A stretch of 64,000 nucleotides of DNA from Lutraria lutraria (lineage: Eukaryota > Mollusca > Bivalvia > Venerida > Mactridae): contig OZ026840.1 in NCBI GenBank assembly GCA_964023205.1, positions 11,208,603-11,272,602 on the forward strand, written 5' to 3'. A model generated the notes under the pieces. It searched no databases and was not told the origin of the DNA. It worked only from the letters and a program-made list of their open reading frames with translations. Below are positions 11,441 to 23,298 of this stretch, piece after piece. Position 1 is the stretch's first letter, and each line of letters opens with the position of its first letter. The translations under genes were made by a program, and so were the position numbers.

Positions 11441-12836
11441 TGTAAGTAAGTAACGACAAACTTGGGCTTGTCCAGTCTTCCCTAATTATAATATACATAT
11501 ACAAGATAATACCAAAGGTTAAAAAATGTATCAGTTCTGGAAAACAGAAGACATTATAAAATTATATTATTTACACGGTAAACACACGGTCTACGTTAAT
11601 GTTGAAATGTCGTCCACGTAAAAAGGCCTTATGGGTATTCTGTATTCAGTTAAACCTGTGAATAAAAACCGCCTGTGGATATACAACATGTATCAAGTTA
11701 CTGTCCATTGCATGCTTATTTTCAGTTGGTTCGCATATTCGCAATATGTACTTTATTCGCAGCGCATGTGCGTTTTAATTAAAACTATTTTACGAGGATA
11801 TCAATGACTGATCGGAATTCGTCACTGACGCCACTCCGTAGTTTTTTCTTACATTATTTTAAAAACTACTGGATAGTATAGAGAAACTTAATCCGACTGT
11901 ACGATAGTGTATATACTCGTTATTTCATAAAAGAATTATAATAATACACAATGTAATATGGTTCAACAATTTTGGTTCAGAAAAAGTTATACATTCGCTA
12001 GTGGTCATTCCGGATAGTTTAATTGTATGACAAAAGTAAGGTTGGTAGCGATTTTGTATAACAATTTAAATTATTGACTTTTTTTCATGTGTATGACGGT
12101 CACATCTTAAGACGAATTATCTAAAATACCTTAATTTAAAATAAATATTTGATGTGGGAATGTTAAATATGCATCTAGTTAAAAGTAATTTAACTAACGT
12201 TATTTAGTGATATATTGAGATGACATTTATTATTTAAAGTTGTGCTTCGTGCTTGTAGAAACATGTTCACTCGCAATGACAAGCCCATAAAAGACGGAAA
12301 GTATACATTTCTCAATGTATGGCAGCATTTAAATAAGCTTAAAAAACAAAAGGAGATTTTTTAATGATTATTCATGAAAGCATTCGGGAAGGTAAAAAAC
12401 ATAGTGAGCTCCCTGTGTACAAAGTTGAGACAGTGGGACTAGGGTCACGGGGTAAGTCGAGTTACCAGAATCAAACATTTGTATACCTAAAAACCGAAAC
12501 GCTCTCTGCTAGAATTGTTCAAGGCGTGACAAAAATACAATTATTTGAGAAATTTGTGGACAGACTTTCATTATTATTTTTTTCTAATTTCTCTGCAGGA
12601 TTTATGGACAAATGTTAAACTCACGACAAAAAATACGACTTACCTTCGAACTCGAGGGCGCCGCTATTTTTCCAGACCCTGTTGTATCAATCATTATCAA
12701 AACAATATACCACGTGATTATAGACCGTGATTTACCCATATTTAGTTTTTCTAAAACATTCCTAAGATCTGTCCTTTCCGTCCGTCTGTTTGCCCAAGTC
12801 CATCTATCCCAATCTAGATATTTTACTATCGTATGG
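11441..12836. other. AT-rich stretch, nothing recognised
   Basis: No convincing frame or repeat. The frames at 12364-12618 and 12545-12730 have no domain features. Confidence 0.4.
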
Positions 12837-13840
12837 TTTTTAGCTCGGTGAATGTCCGGCGTCCGTCGTCCGTCCACAATTAGTTTGTTTACACTATAGC
12901 AACCGCAACTCTTTACGAATCTTGATTAAACTTGCTCACAATGTATATGGCCACAATGTCTCGGCTAAGTTCGATTATGGGCAAAATCTGATAATAACTT
13001 CTAGAGTTATGGGCCCTTGAATTACAAAATTTGCTATATTTAACTTGTTTACACTCTAGCGCCATCATTTATTCACCAATCCTGATCATATTTTTAGTAA
13101 ATGTGTATAACCAAAAGATCTTGGACAAGTTCGATTATGGGCAATATCGGACCAAAACTTCAAGAGTTATGGGCCCTTGACTTAGAAAATTTACTATATT
13201 TGAGTTTGTTTACACTCTAGCGCATTCATTTATTCACCGATCCTAATCATATTTTCAGCAAATGTGTATAACCAAGAGATCTTGGACAAGTTCGATTATG
13301 GGTGGATTCGGACCAGAACTTCAAGAGTTATGGGCCCTTGACTTTTAAAATTTGCTATATTTTAGCTTGTTTACACTCTAGCACCTACATTTATTCACCG
13401 ATCCTAATAATATTTTCAGTAAATGTGTATAACCAAAAAGATCTTGGACAAGTTCGATTATGGACGGAATCGGACCCAAACTTCAAGAGTTATGGGCCCT
13501 TGATTTTGAAGATTTGCTATATTTTAGCTTGTTTACACACTAGCGCCTTCATTTATACACCGATCCTAATCATATTTACAATGAATGTGTATGACCTTAT
13601 GGTTTTGGACATGTTAAGTTATGGGTGGAATCGGACCACAACTTCAAGAGTTATGGACCTTTGGATTAGAAAATTTGCTACGTTTTAGCTTGTTTAACAG
13701 TATTATACCTTCATTGCTGGTTTTGATTTCAAAATCTACGTAAAAATGAGTTTTCGAGATGGAAACTATATTACCTGGTCATTGATTATTGGCCTTGGTT
13801 CTCAGGTGAGCGATAAAGGGCCAATGTGGCCCTCTTGTTT
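12837..13840 (-). mobile_element. tandem-cored repeat element, complete, reverse orientation
   Basis: The reversed start module is at the right end (GGGCCAATGTGGCCCTCTTG, a palindromic GGGCCA..TGGCCC followed by CTTGTT). The reversed end module is at the left end (TAGCTCGGTGAATGTCCGGC and GTCCGTCGTCCGTCC). Between them are about four core units of around 178 bases (GAGTTATGGGCCCTTGA, ATTTATTCACC, GTGTATAACCAAAA). Apparent long open frames in the core (13302-13688) follow from the tandem repetition and are not considered genes. It may be a non-autonomous Helitron/HINE-like element; this assignment is inference from the hairpin end and tandem core. Confidence 0.75.
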
Positions 13841-13982
13841 CATCTACTCCCCTACCAAACGCTGTTTTAACCCGAGGTCATTGTTTTATCTACTAGCAGA
13901 GACGTATAATACAATACAACATCTCTGCTACCAGTCTATGATATCAATGTTACTTGGTGGCCTTTGCAATTTGGATACATTG

Positions 13983-14661
13983 TTTTTAACTCACCTGATT
14001 CGTCCGTCGTCCGTCCACAATTAGTTTGTTTACACTCTAGCATCTGCAGCTCTTAACGAATCGTGATTAAACTTGCTCACAATGTATATGGCCACAATGT
14101 CTCGGCTAAGTTCGATTATGGGCAAAATAGGACAATAACTTCTAGAGTTATGGGCCCTTGAATTACAAAATTTGCTATATTTAACTTGTTTACACTCTAG
14201 CGCCATCATTTATTCACCAATCCTGATCATATTTTTAGTAAATGTGTATAACCAAAATATCTTGGACAAGTTAGATTATGGGCGGAATCGGACCAGAACT
14301 TCAAGAGTTATGGGCCCTTGACTTTGAAAATTTGCTATATTTTAGCTTGTTTACACGCTAGCGCCTTCATTTATTCACCGATCCTAATCATATTTACAAT
14401 TAATGTTTATGATCTTACGGTATTGGACAAGTTTAGTTATGGGTGGAATCGGACCAGTACTTCAAGAGTTATGGGCCCTTGGATTAGAAAATCTGCTACG
14501 TTTTTAGCTTGTTTAACAGTATTATACCTTCATTTTTGGTTTGGATCTCAAAATCTACATAAAAATGGGTAATACGAGTTGGAAACTATATTATCTGTTC
14601 ATTAATTGTTTTGACTTTGTTCTCAGGTGAGCTATAAAGGGCCATCTTGGCCCTCTTGTTT
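13983..14661 (-). mobile_element. second copy of the same tandem-cored element
   Basis: Begins TTAACTCACCTGATTCGTCC and ends GGGCCATCTTGGCCCTCTTG, with about three core units, in the same orientation as the copy at 12837 and separated from it by only about 140 bases. The two copies share long identical phrases, for example near 13005-13110 and 14145-14250. Confidence 0.75.
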
Positions 14662-15082
14662 TTTTTTGTTTTTTTTTACAAATTATTGTTTTCTAATACG
14701 TGTGTATTTACAAAATATCCGGCCTGGCTGAGCGGAAAATATATTTGAAACTTATCCAAAAAATATTTTCTTAAGAACATTTCAACACGATTACCTTTGA
14801 AAGATAACAACCTCGTTAAATAATTTCAATCAATTATCTTCGCATAACATTCGCAATTTAAAAAGCAGATTACCGATCGTATAGAAAAGTTGTAGTTACA
14901 AGGTTATAAACTCTCGGTTTACAAAACCCATATTTTGATCTTCGTTTGAAGTACAAATTTTCTTTTCGTATGTCTCATTGTTTACTTAATATTTCTGAGG
15001 ATTATAAGAAGTGTTATAGGATTGGAAGGAAAAAATACGTATTGATGGCTACCAAGGACATAATAAAAACTATATGTAAACA
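14662..15082. other. unassigned AT-rich stretch
   Basis: Poly-T at the left edge, then no recognised gene or repeat. Confidence 0.4.
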
Positions 15083-15235
15083 GTCAAATCTGTGTTAGCG
15101 GACACACTGTAAATTAAGGCCATTTTTGACAAATTGTTATCATTTAATTTCCGAATAAAAATCATGCACATGTCAATAAAAGCCACATTTTTGTATTTCC
15201 TAAGGGTGGCCGCTGTTCGCAGGTTGCACTGTACA
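15083..15235. mobile_element. foldback element (ACAGTCAAAC family)
   Basis: Starts ACAGTCAAATCTGTGTTAGC and ends CAGGTTGCACTGTA, inverted to each other. Internal GTCAATAAAAGCCAC and AAGGGTGGCC match the other copies. Confidence 0.65.
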
Positions 15236-15309
15236 CGAACATTTATATTTTGACGTATTCTTTTGTTTCCCTTGTCAATAATTTTAGTCTCGTTTTATTA
15301 AAAAAAAAA

Positions 15310-16248
15310 CAAGAAACGCGGCAGTCCCACAAAACCAGGTTTTCCAAGGCTTTAATACCACAGTACTCTAGAATTCTTCGCTAAGGCTTCATCAGTGGTT
15401 CAGTTTCAAGTGCTACTAATAGGTTAACATAGACCTTTAACTTACTGGCATAGAATACAATCCCAATCTTGGTTTCTATGTAAGCTACCTCCACACAAAA
15501 TTTCATTGCAATGTCTAAATCCTTAATTAAGTTATTCACCGGAAACTGATTTTCTATTTTTAGAAACAGTGACCATGACCAAACTGACCCCAATTACAAT
15601 TCCAAGCTAAGCTTACATGCAAGATTGTTAAATACCCAGTTGAGTCAAGATTAGTCATTCCAAACTTAAGTAATTGACTGGAAATTGATTTCTATATTTA
15701 GTAACAGTGACCTTGACCCTACTGACCATTGATTCAATACAAAAGCATGGACTGGATGAGAGCTACCGACACACAAAATGTCATTGCAATATCAGACCAG
15801 AAACTGTTTTTCTATTTTAGTAAGGATGACCTTGACCTTACTGAACCTAGATATAATTCAAAAGCATGGACTGCATGTAAGCTACCTACACACAAAATTT
15901 CATCGCAATATCTTAATCCTTGATTAAGTTATTCACTGAAAGCTGATTTTCTATTTTTAGTACAGTGACCTTGACCCAAATACAATCCCAGGCTAGGTTT
16001 TTATTCAAGGATGCTAAATACCAAGTTTAGTCGACATTGGTCATTCCAAACTTAAGTTATTGACCGGGCACTGATCTTCTATTTTTAGTAACAGTGACCT
16101 CCACCTTTACCCAACAGACACCGAATACAATCCAAGGCTAGGTTTTCATATACCAAGTTTGGTCAAGATTGGTCCATCAGAACTTAGGTTATTGACCGGA
16201 CACCGCCTGTTTTACGCCCGCCCGTCGGTCATTTTCGGCATTCTAATA
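15310..16248 (+). mobile_element. tandem-cored element, GTGACCTTGACC core, copy 1
   Basis: Starts CAAGAAACGCGGCAGTCCCA and ends GACACCGCCTG...CGGCATTCTAATAA. The core repeats about every 130-150 bases with GTAACAGTGACCTTGACC, GATTTTCTATTTTTAG and TTAAGTTATTGACCGG. Copy 2 at 38526-40680 shares both ends. The 70-residue frame inside is not a gene. Confidence 0.75.
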
Positions 16249-16431
16249 AAAATTATTGAAGTATGAAATTTTATTAGCATTTCTATAAATTTGTGTTTTT
16301 ATAAATAACGGACCAATCTGTTGATAAAGCCTGATTGGGGTTTGTACATACCATATGTATCTGAAGTTCAAGTTTTCTCTTTAACTAACTTATCACAGAA
16401 TTATAATCTTACAACCAAAATTCTCTTAACG

Positions 16432-16800
16432 TATCTGGCTTGGTTAGAATCGCTAAAAAACGTAAAATGATATTTCACGTTACTTATAATGATTAAATAT
16501 CATACTTTAATACTAAGCAAGAAAAAATTCTTACTGAACGCTCAAAAATGGTGTTTTATTGCGATAAATTATGCACTGTAAATCAGTTATCGTTCATATT
16601 TTGAATTTTATGCGACATATCACTACGCTCCGCTCCGCGTCGCTTGTGATATATCGCATACAATTCAAAATATGAACGATAACTAATACATAGAAGACCA
16701 ATCAAATGTAATATTCAATTTAAATTACTTGCAATGCACTTTATACAGTGGGTTAATTTTAGTATATAATTATTGTCTATAAATAATACAAGACGAAACA
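16432..16800 (-). mobile_element. TTAA-type MITE fragment carrying a foldback insert
   Basis: The left end TTAACGTATCTGGCTTGG is the terminus of the 39022-39924 family. The right half (GACCAATCAAATGTAATATT, ACAGTGGGTTAATTTTAG) also matches. Between them a strong foldback (16586-16683) replaces the middle of the element. Confidence 0.65.
16586..16683. repeat. 98-bp near-perfect hairpin
   Basis: Left arm GTTATCGTTCATATTTTGAA continuing to TATCAC and right arm GTGATATATCGCATAC... to GAACGATAAC pair over about 38 bases around a GC-rich loop (CGCTCCGCTCCGCGTCGC). A diverged relative is near 6590-6650. Confidence 0.85.
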
Positions 16801-16829
16801 TGACGTCATATTGTTTAACCATCTACTGA

Positions 16830-17060
16830 CCAATCAATAAGACAGACAGTCAATCAATTAATAAATCAGTTAAACTGTCAGTCAAATAGTCAGCCAGTCA
16901 ATCAGTTTGTCAGTCAATTAATCAATCAATCAATTAGTAAGACAGCAATTATGTTAATCAATCAGCAAGTCAATCAGTTAATCACTCAGTCAATGAATCG
17001 ATTAGTTAGTCAGACAGTCCATCAAAATGATAAATATATCAATAAAAAAATCAATCAAAC
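16830..17060. repeat. degenerate TCAG/TCAA microsatellite
   Basis: Runs of CAATCAAT, CAGTCAGT and AGACAGTC in irregular order over about 230 bases, such as AATTAATCAATCAATCAATT near 16917-16936. Confidence 0.8.
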
Positions 17061-17692
17061 TGAACAATAATCTGCTGTTTCTTAGCCAGGAAATGAGACG
17101 TAGTATGTTAGCTGCACGACAACTGACGTGTTGTTGACAAATGCTTGTGGTATTTTTTCTTACTTTATATATGTGTGTTCAGTTATTGCTAATATTGGAG
17201 CCGTTGTCAACCATTCTAGAGCAGTTACTTAATGGATGACCACTTTAAGTTGCACAATCCGTCATTTTGGAGTAGATCACGTTTTTGTATAGACAAGTGG
17301 TCTTCAACAGTAGATTGATTGTTTAAATTATTTGATACTTCACATGGGCGACTCTCTATCCAACAAAGATTAGTACATGTAGTAGGAATAATTCAAGACG
17401 AAATGACGAAATATTCCAATGACACATGTATGCCCATTTCTAAATATACAATGCATTCCCTGTATTTACAAATTGACAGAATTGTTTAACATCACTTTCG
17501 TTAAATCAACGTTTCTAAGGAAGAGATCTGTGAATGTTAAATATGAGTATTAACAAATAAAATGTTAGAACGTGTATAAAAAATCTACCTTTCAACTCTT
17601 CGAGATGAGTGTTTTTACTGTTAATATCTCAGAACGAAAACATAAAAAAATTGACAACGATATAGATTTTTCGCAACATGATTGTTATAGTT
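17061..17692. other. unassigned AT-rich stretch
   Basis: No gene or repeat was recognised between the microsatellite and the element starting at 17693. Confidence 0.4.
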
Positions 17693-18561
17693 ACCGGTGT
17701 AACGTTTTCAAGCTCCCCCCGTTTCAAGTTACCCCCCGGTAACCTTAAAACGTTTTCAGAGTACCCCCGGGAATTTGAAAACGTTTTTAAGTTACCGGGA
17801 GGGGTACAATTAAAACGTTTTGAAATTACCCCCTCCGTTTTCAAATGCACTACCCGGTAATCTGAAAACGTTTTCAGGTTACCCAGGGGGCGCTTTGAAA
17901 ACGTTTTCAGATTACCCCTGGGGGCGCTTTGAAAACGTTTTCAGAATACCCCCGGGTAATAATTCGAAAATTCGTAATGAGAGAGCTTACGCACGAATAA
18001 GGAGATTACAATTTCAAACACATAAATGCATACATGTTCTATGTACAGTTATATGAGACTATACACGCGGTCCTTATGATGAAATCATACGACGAAATCA
18101 AATGACGTCATATACTGACAAGTCCATTCCTTCATTATGGAATCCTATGAGTGCTATTATTGCAATCTTGAATCATTTCGACAAAAAATATATAAAAACA
18201 ATCATTTTTATTAACTATTGTTGGTTTTCTGAACACAAGTAAGTGTGGAATTGCACAGGTCATGTCTTGCATTTTTGTTAATTAATTGAATAAAGGCGCA
18301 TACTCTCCATAACCCTAATAGGATTCCATAGCTTCATATAATTATTGCGTATATTCAGTTTAGAAATACAGGAATTACATGTCAATAAACCATGTTGACT
18401 GTGAATCATTTAGTTTGAATTATAACCTGAAATATAAACGTTTTCGCCATGAAGAACCAACATAGGGAGGGGGCGTATTAAAATGGGGGAGGGAGTTTGA
18501 AAACGTTTTAATGTTACCGGGGGGTAACCCGAAAAGGGGGAGCTTGAAAACGTTACACCGG
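17693..18561. mobile_element. CCGGTGTA-ended non-autonomous DNA element, copy B
   Basis: The left end ACCGGTGTAACGTTTTCAAG is exactly inverted at the right end, and the similarity continues for about 65 bases (GTTACCCCCCGGTAAC, AAAACGTTTTCA). Inside the left arm the palindrome GAAAACGTTTTC occurs repeatedly (about 17748-17945), each time followed by a C-rich block such as CAGATTACCCC. The middle (about 17960-18460) is AT-rich and non-coding. The first eight conserved bases match the element at 1935-3477. No convincing target duplication was seen. Confidence 0.75.
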
Positions 18562-19084
18562 TTCTTAGTGACAGTATAAGTTAATACTGTTCAGGAAAAC
18601 TGGCAAAATATATATACGTAGCTGAAAGAACGACGTTATTATTAACCCAAAATGTACAAAAATGTAATAACTTGTGTAATCATCTATAACATGTATTAAT
18701 TTGTATAAATTACATGTCTGAAAATACTGATATTATCAGACTCTTTTCTCTGAAACAACAATTCAAGTGTGAATACATTTTGTCATGATTCTAACAATGT
18801 ATCTGTGTACTATAATCACTATGTTAGTAATAACGATCGCCCAGAAATATAATACTGAGTAATGCAATACTCGTACATTGACATACACTGCTCAACTTTT
18901 ATAATCGATCAACATTGTATACTCTTGAATATTTTGTGATCAGAACTATCTGTTACTTTACTCGACACTTATATTATATACGTATAATGCCACTGAAGTA
19001 TTCACTTATTCTAAAATATCACGACATTTTACAATTTGGATATAATAGATCCTTGATTGCCTTAACTATTTTAATAGTGCCATG
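18562..19084. other. unassigned AT-rich stretch
   Basis: No gene or repeat was recognised. Confidence 0.4.
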
Positions 19085-19260
19085 TACAGTCAAACCTGTG
19101 TTAACGGCCATCTCCGATTAAGACCACCCTGTGAATAAATGCCTTTTTTTTTAACTCGCATTGCTTTTTACATCAAACTGACCTCTGAATAAAGACCACC
19201 TGTCAATAAAGGCCATATTCTATATTCCAAGGGTGGCATTTGTTAACAGGTTTGACTGGA
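19085..19260. mobile_element. foldback element (ACAGTCAAAC family)
   Basis: Starts TACAGTCAAACCTGTGTTAA and ends TTAACAGGTTTGACTGGA. The middle carries GACCACC.TGTGAATAAATG and CTGTCAATAAAGGCC, as in the other copies. Confidence 0.8.
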
Positions 19261-20214
19261 GTTATAAACTATTCTAAAATTTAGGTGACCGATTATAAAT
19301 TTTTAGCAATATAATGTATGTATGCATGACTAGTTGTTCCAAGTACTAACTTTACTTCTGAGCAAAATCAAAGGATTTTTACTAGGTTAACAATATCAAG
19401 TTTCAACAACTGTTAGCATATTTAAATACCGTCGTCAATTACACAGTGTATATTTCAATATTGACATCTGTGGAATAGGTTGTGTAAACAGTTTTCGAAT
19501 GATGAATGGTAACTTCAAAGCCTGGTAACCATTTCGTAGCATAAGGTCAGAGACAGGGCACCATGTCCTTGATATTTGGTTTTCTTATCGATCTATGGAA
19601 TATTACGTTATTTTCGTCCGTTGTTGAATGACTGATGAATTCCTGACAATTTGCATAGTATTCTTTTGTTTAATATAATTCATTGTTGTTGTTTGTATAC
19701 CTTCTAACTGGGATACTTTATTATAATGCAGTGTCCCTACATAAAATATCATCTATAAATTCATGTACAGTTCGTCAGCTTATTTCTACAAACCCTTAAC
19801 TAAATTTTTGGCGATATTGTGAATTTGGACGTCTCGATGAGCTCTTTATTATTGATACACTTACCCTTCTAGTTCTCCCTTAAATATCGTTAATCCAAAT
19901 TCCACAAACCCGTAACTCGCTTATTTACGCTTAACTTAAAAACTTAAATATATACAATTTTCTCAAAATGCGAAAAAAGACATGCGAGTTGTCTATTGAA
20001 ATTGTAAAAATGAGCATCATTTCCTACATGTTTTTATCATAAGCGCCTACCGTCCAGTCTGTCTATAAAAAGTCCAGCGTGGCCGTAAAAATCCGTATTT
20101 TTAGTTGGGAGTTTAAATAAACTTCACTCGCTTGTGCTGGAATTTAAACTACACGAACTGTTTTCTACAGCCAGGTGGTCTCTATTCACAGGCTGTGTGT
20201 TTGATCTACCCGTC
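19261..20214. other. unassigned AT-rich stretch
   Basis: No gene or repeat was recognised. Confidence 0.4.
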
Positions 20215-20380
20215 CATGTATATACGGCGGTCGATTTACTTATAAGTTTTCTTGGACTATATTCTAGTTAGTTATAACTTACCCTGAAAATCGACATTGT
20301 TGTCAAATTTTCACGGGCGCGACCAATAATCGGACCTGGATCGCCGTGTTACAAATCCAGCACACTCACCAATAAAGAAC
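20215..20380 (-). repeat. SINE (third family), copy 1
   Basis: On the - strand the head reads TGGTGAGTGTGCTGGATTTG and TAACACGGCGATCCAGGTCC, a tRNA-like arm with weak B box. The body (reverse of TTTTCTTGGACTATATTCTA and GACATTGTTGTCAAATTTTC) matches the copies at 56490 and 60432. Confidence 0.6.
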
Positions 20381-21281
20381 GGCCTTTACTGTATTAACAA
20401 TTCAAGTAATTATACTTTTTTACTTTGGTTGTAAATTTACTAAATGTATGACATTTGCATGTTGTCGTTTAACACAGCTGTACATCATATGTTTATCCGA
20501 GATTCCTTGAGAGGCAATATGTAATGTCAACAGCCATTTATATTCTTGTTGATTAATCAAATGATTTGTCAAACAAATAAATCCCGATTTGTATATTTTA
20601 TAACACTTTGTTACAGTTAATGCATACGTTGCACGAATGTTTCGTGACTCAGCCAAAAAAGACCCAAAAAAAACGTGCATGATTATATGTTATCAGATGG
20701 TTGTATTCCAAAGAATGCTTTTTTCGTTGGCGATCCAAATATTCGCTTGTGTCATCTAGTCATAGCATATGAATATTGATTTATAAAGCTGGCTTCTGCC
20801 GTGTGGAATATTTTGTTACATCGTCACTACATGTATATACAATGTACACAATGACTATAAATGTCAATAGTTAACTATGCATGGAACTTTATTGGCTTGC
20901 AATGAAGAGAAAATTATTTCTTTGTTGCATGAATAAATTAGTAGGCTTACAAGCTCTTGATTTATTATATCGTCGATACAAGTAAATGTATTTGTTTATG
21001 CACGAATGCCTGATGAAGACATGCAGTAAAGCGGGTTATATGCTCTTCTTCGTGTAATCTTATATCTTCAGGTGATCTTATGTAATTTGTCGTATTGGTT
21101 ACGGTGGCCTTATACGAGTATTTTCTTCGTTTACTTTACATTTCGATTTCATTCAGCTATGTAGACATGAAATAATTACATTGCCTGGATTGGTGTACAG
21201 TGCGGAGTATTATACTATTTACCGGAGACGTTCCATGAAATATTACATCTGTGTTGGTGTAAACACTGTGTTCTTTTTCAG
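20381..21281. other. upstream region of the transporter gene
   Basis: AT-rich, without a recognised repeat. It ends with a polypyrimidine stretch and TTCTTTTTCAG at 21271-21281, a good splice acceptor. The transporter's 5' UTR is therefore probably split by an intron and its promoter lies farther left, not identified. Confidence 0.4.
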
Positions 21282-21610
21282 GGTCTCAGTCTGTGCCCTG
21301 TTCATCTATTTATTGAGAAATTAGTGTTCCACAATGACAGGCGACATTGGTACCAGTGAAGAATCTAAAGCATTGAAACCAGCCGAGAGTAAAGCAAACC
21401 AGACAAAAGATACACATGAAGATTTTAGTGATTTAGATACTGGATGGGCGTGGATCGTTCTAATTTCAAGTTTCGGAACGTTTTGCCTTATAGGAAGTCT
21501 TATGTATGCAGTTGGAATAATCCATTCGTCGCTACTAGATAGATATGGAGAAAGTGTTTCACTCACAGCATGGGCGGGTGCAATACATACGTCATCGATG
21601 TCTATAGGAG
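21282..21610 (+). CDS. SLC16/monocarboxylate-transporter-like protein, coding exon 1
   Basis: First of five coding exons of a 459-residue major-facilitator membrane protein. Coding starts at ATG 21334 (context CCACAATGAC); 21282-21333 is 5' UTR after an acceptor. After a charged cytoplasmic N-terminus, residues about 31-53 (DTGWAWIVLISSFGTFCLIG) match the DGGWGWVV motif that opens transmembrane helix 1 in the monocarboxylate transporter family. The exon ends in phase 1 at GGA G|GTACAT. The five exons join without frame breaks: 277+144+795+51+113 = 1380 coding bases. The family moves monocarboxylates or related small molecules across the plasma membrane; the substrate here cannot be told from sequence. 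Orphan MCT-like proteins are numerous in molluscs, so no gene symbol is assigned. Confidence 0.85.
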
Positions 21611-22239
21611 GTACATATTTTATCAATCTAGTCCTTCTATGCTTTTCTATGTTCATTCTTTATATAAAGTATATATTAAGCACGCTTAAATGATCATGTC
21701 ATGTTTTTATTGTTATCTGAAAGGAAGGGCAATGTGATCAGTGTTACTAACATCAAATGTATCATTAGGTCCATCAAATCGTTTATAGATCAAAGTGGAC
21801 AGTAACTAAAATAGATGTAAGTACGCGATTTATAAAAACATGTCCAGTGTTTGAAACGACGTTCTTGAAAGCGAATGAGCGTTTAATGAGGTAATGCTAT
21901 GTTGTAAAGCTTATCAGAAAATTAGTTATATATTGTGCACTGGTATGTTTGTGCCCCTAAATAAGGATATTTATTCGACTAACCTGAATTAAAACCATCT
22001 ACTAGTTTGCATATACCAAGATATGTATCTCAAGCTTTTTGACGCTCAGTACCAAAACTTTCCTGCATATTAGTATGGCTTAACTTGTGATAGTATATCA
22101 TGTACAAAAGGGTATGCTACATTGTACCGTAAATTTACCCAAAGGTATAGTAGTAATCATCATTGCAGTCTTACAACCATAACATAACAAACTTTACAAG
22201 TACATCACAAGTAAAAGTATCAAAGTAACAACATCAATA

Positions 22240-23210
22240 TCATATTTTAGAAGCCCAAGCTGTGGCCTCACAACAACAAAAACATACATTCAAATTAACA
22301 TCAATATTACGTTCTTGTAGCTCAATCTGAGGCTTACCCATAATACTAAGACAATATATTCAAAATAACATCAATCTTACACTCTTGTAGCTCACACTGT
22401 GGCCTTACACCATCAGAACAAGAAATACATGTGTATACAAATTGACATCGGCATTACGCTCTTGTCGTTCCATCTGTGGCCTTCCACCATCAGAACAAGG
22501 AATACATTAAAAATATCATCAATATTATACTCATGTAGCTCACTCTGTGGCCTAACACCATCAGAACAAGAAAACATTAAAAATATCATCAATATTACAT
22601 GATTGAACCTCAATTTGTGGCCTTACACCGTCAGAATTAGAAATTCATTAAAAATAACATCATTTTTACACTCTTGTACCTCAAAATGTGGCACCTTATA
22701 ACATAGGAACAAAAATACATTCAAAATACCCATCAATAATATATAAACTTGTAGCCCAATTTGAGGCCATATACCATTAGAACAGAAGCACGTTCGAAAT
22801 AATCCACAATATCATACTCTTGTATCCCAAATTGTGGTTTAATGCATAAATACAAAAAGTACCTATGGGATAACATAAATAACATTATCTATATATTACA
22901 TCCTCGGACAAAATTACAAAAAGTATAATCAAAATAACATCAATAATATGTTCTTATCACCTTGTCTGTGGCCTTACACCATCAGAAACAAAAAGTACAT
23001 GTATTTCACCTAACAATAGCAAAAAGTACATTCCACATAACAGTATCAAATCAATAACATCAATATTGTCAATAACCCCAATCTGCGGGTGTAGCTTGCA
23101 CCGGCAAAACAGAAAGTAATTACATGTAGTTGTATAAAGATAATGGCATCCAGTTCACACTCTAGTAGTTCAATCTGTGGCCTTGCACCATCAGAACTGA
23201 ATACATGAGT
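22240..23210 (-). repeat. degenerate tandem array next to the retrotransposon 3' side
   Basis: About eleven diverged units of around 80 bases. On the - strand each reads approximately TTGTTCTGATGGTGTAAGGC, CACAG.TTGAGCTACAAGAG and TAATATTGATGTTATTTT. The array begins about 90 bases after the stop of the recombinase frame, on the side corresponding to the element's 3' end. It may belong to the element's 3' non-coding region or be an older array into which the element inserted. Short open frames in it are meaningless. Confidence 0.75.
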
Positions 23211-23298
23211 AACATAATAAGGTAGTTTACTCCAGTTCAAAGCCTGACCCTAATTGTAAGACATACATGAAGCTGAAATTATTTGTGACATTTGAAAA

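Noticed and set aside
13302..13688. 128-codon open frame with hydrophobic repeats
   Set aside because: It runs through the tandem core of a repeat element; the repeated peptides simply mirror the repeated DNA.
21321..21656. 111-codon - strand frame over the first transporter exon
   Set aside because: Complement of the real exon; the + strand reading matches the MCT family and splices in frame.
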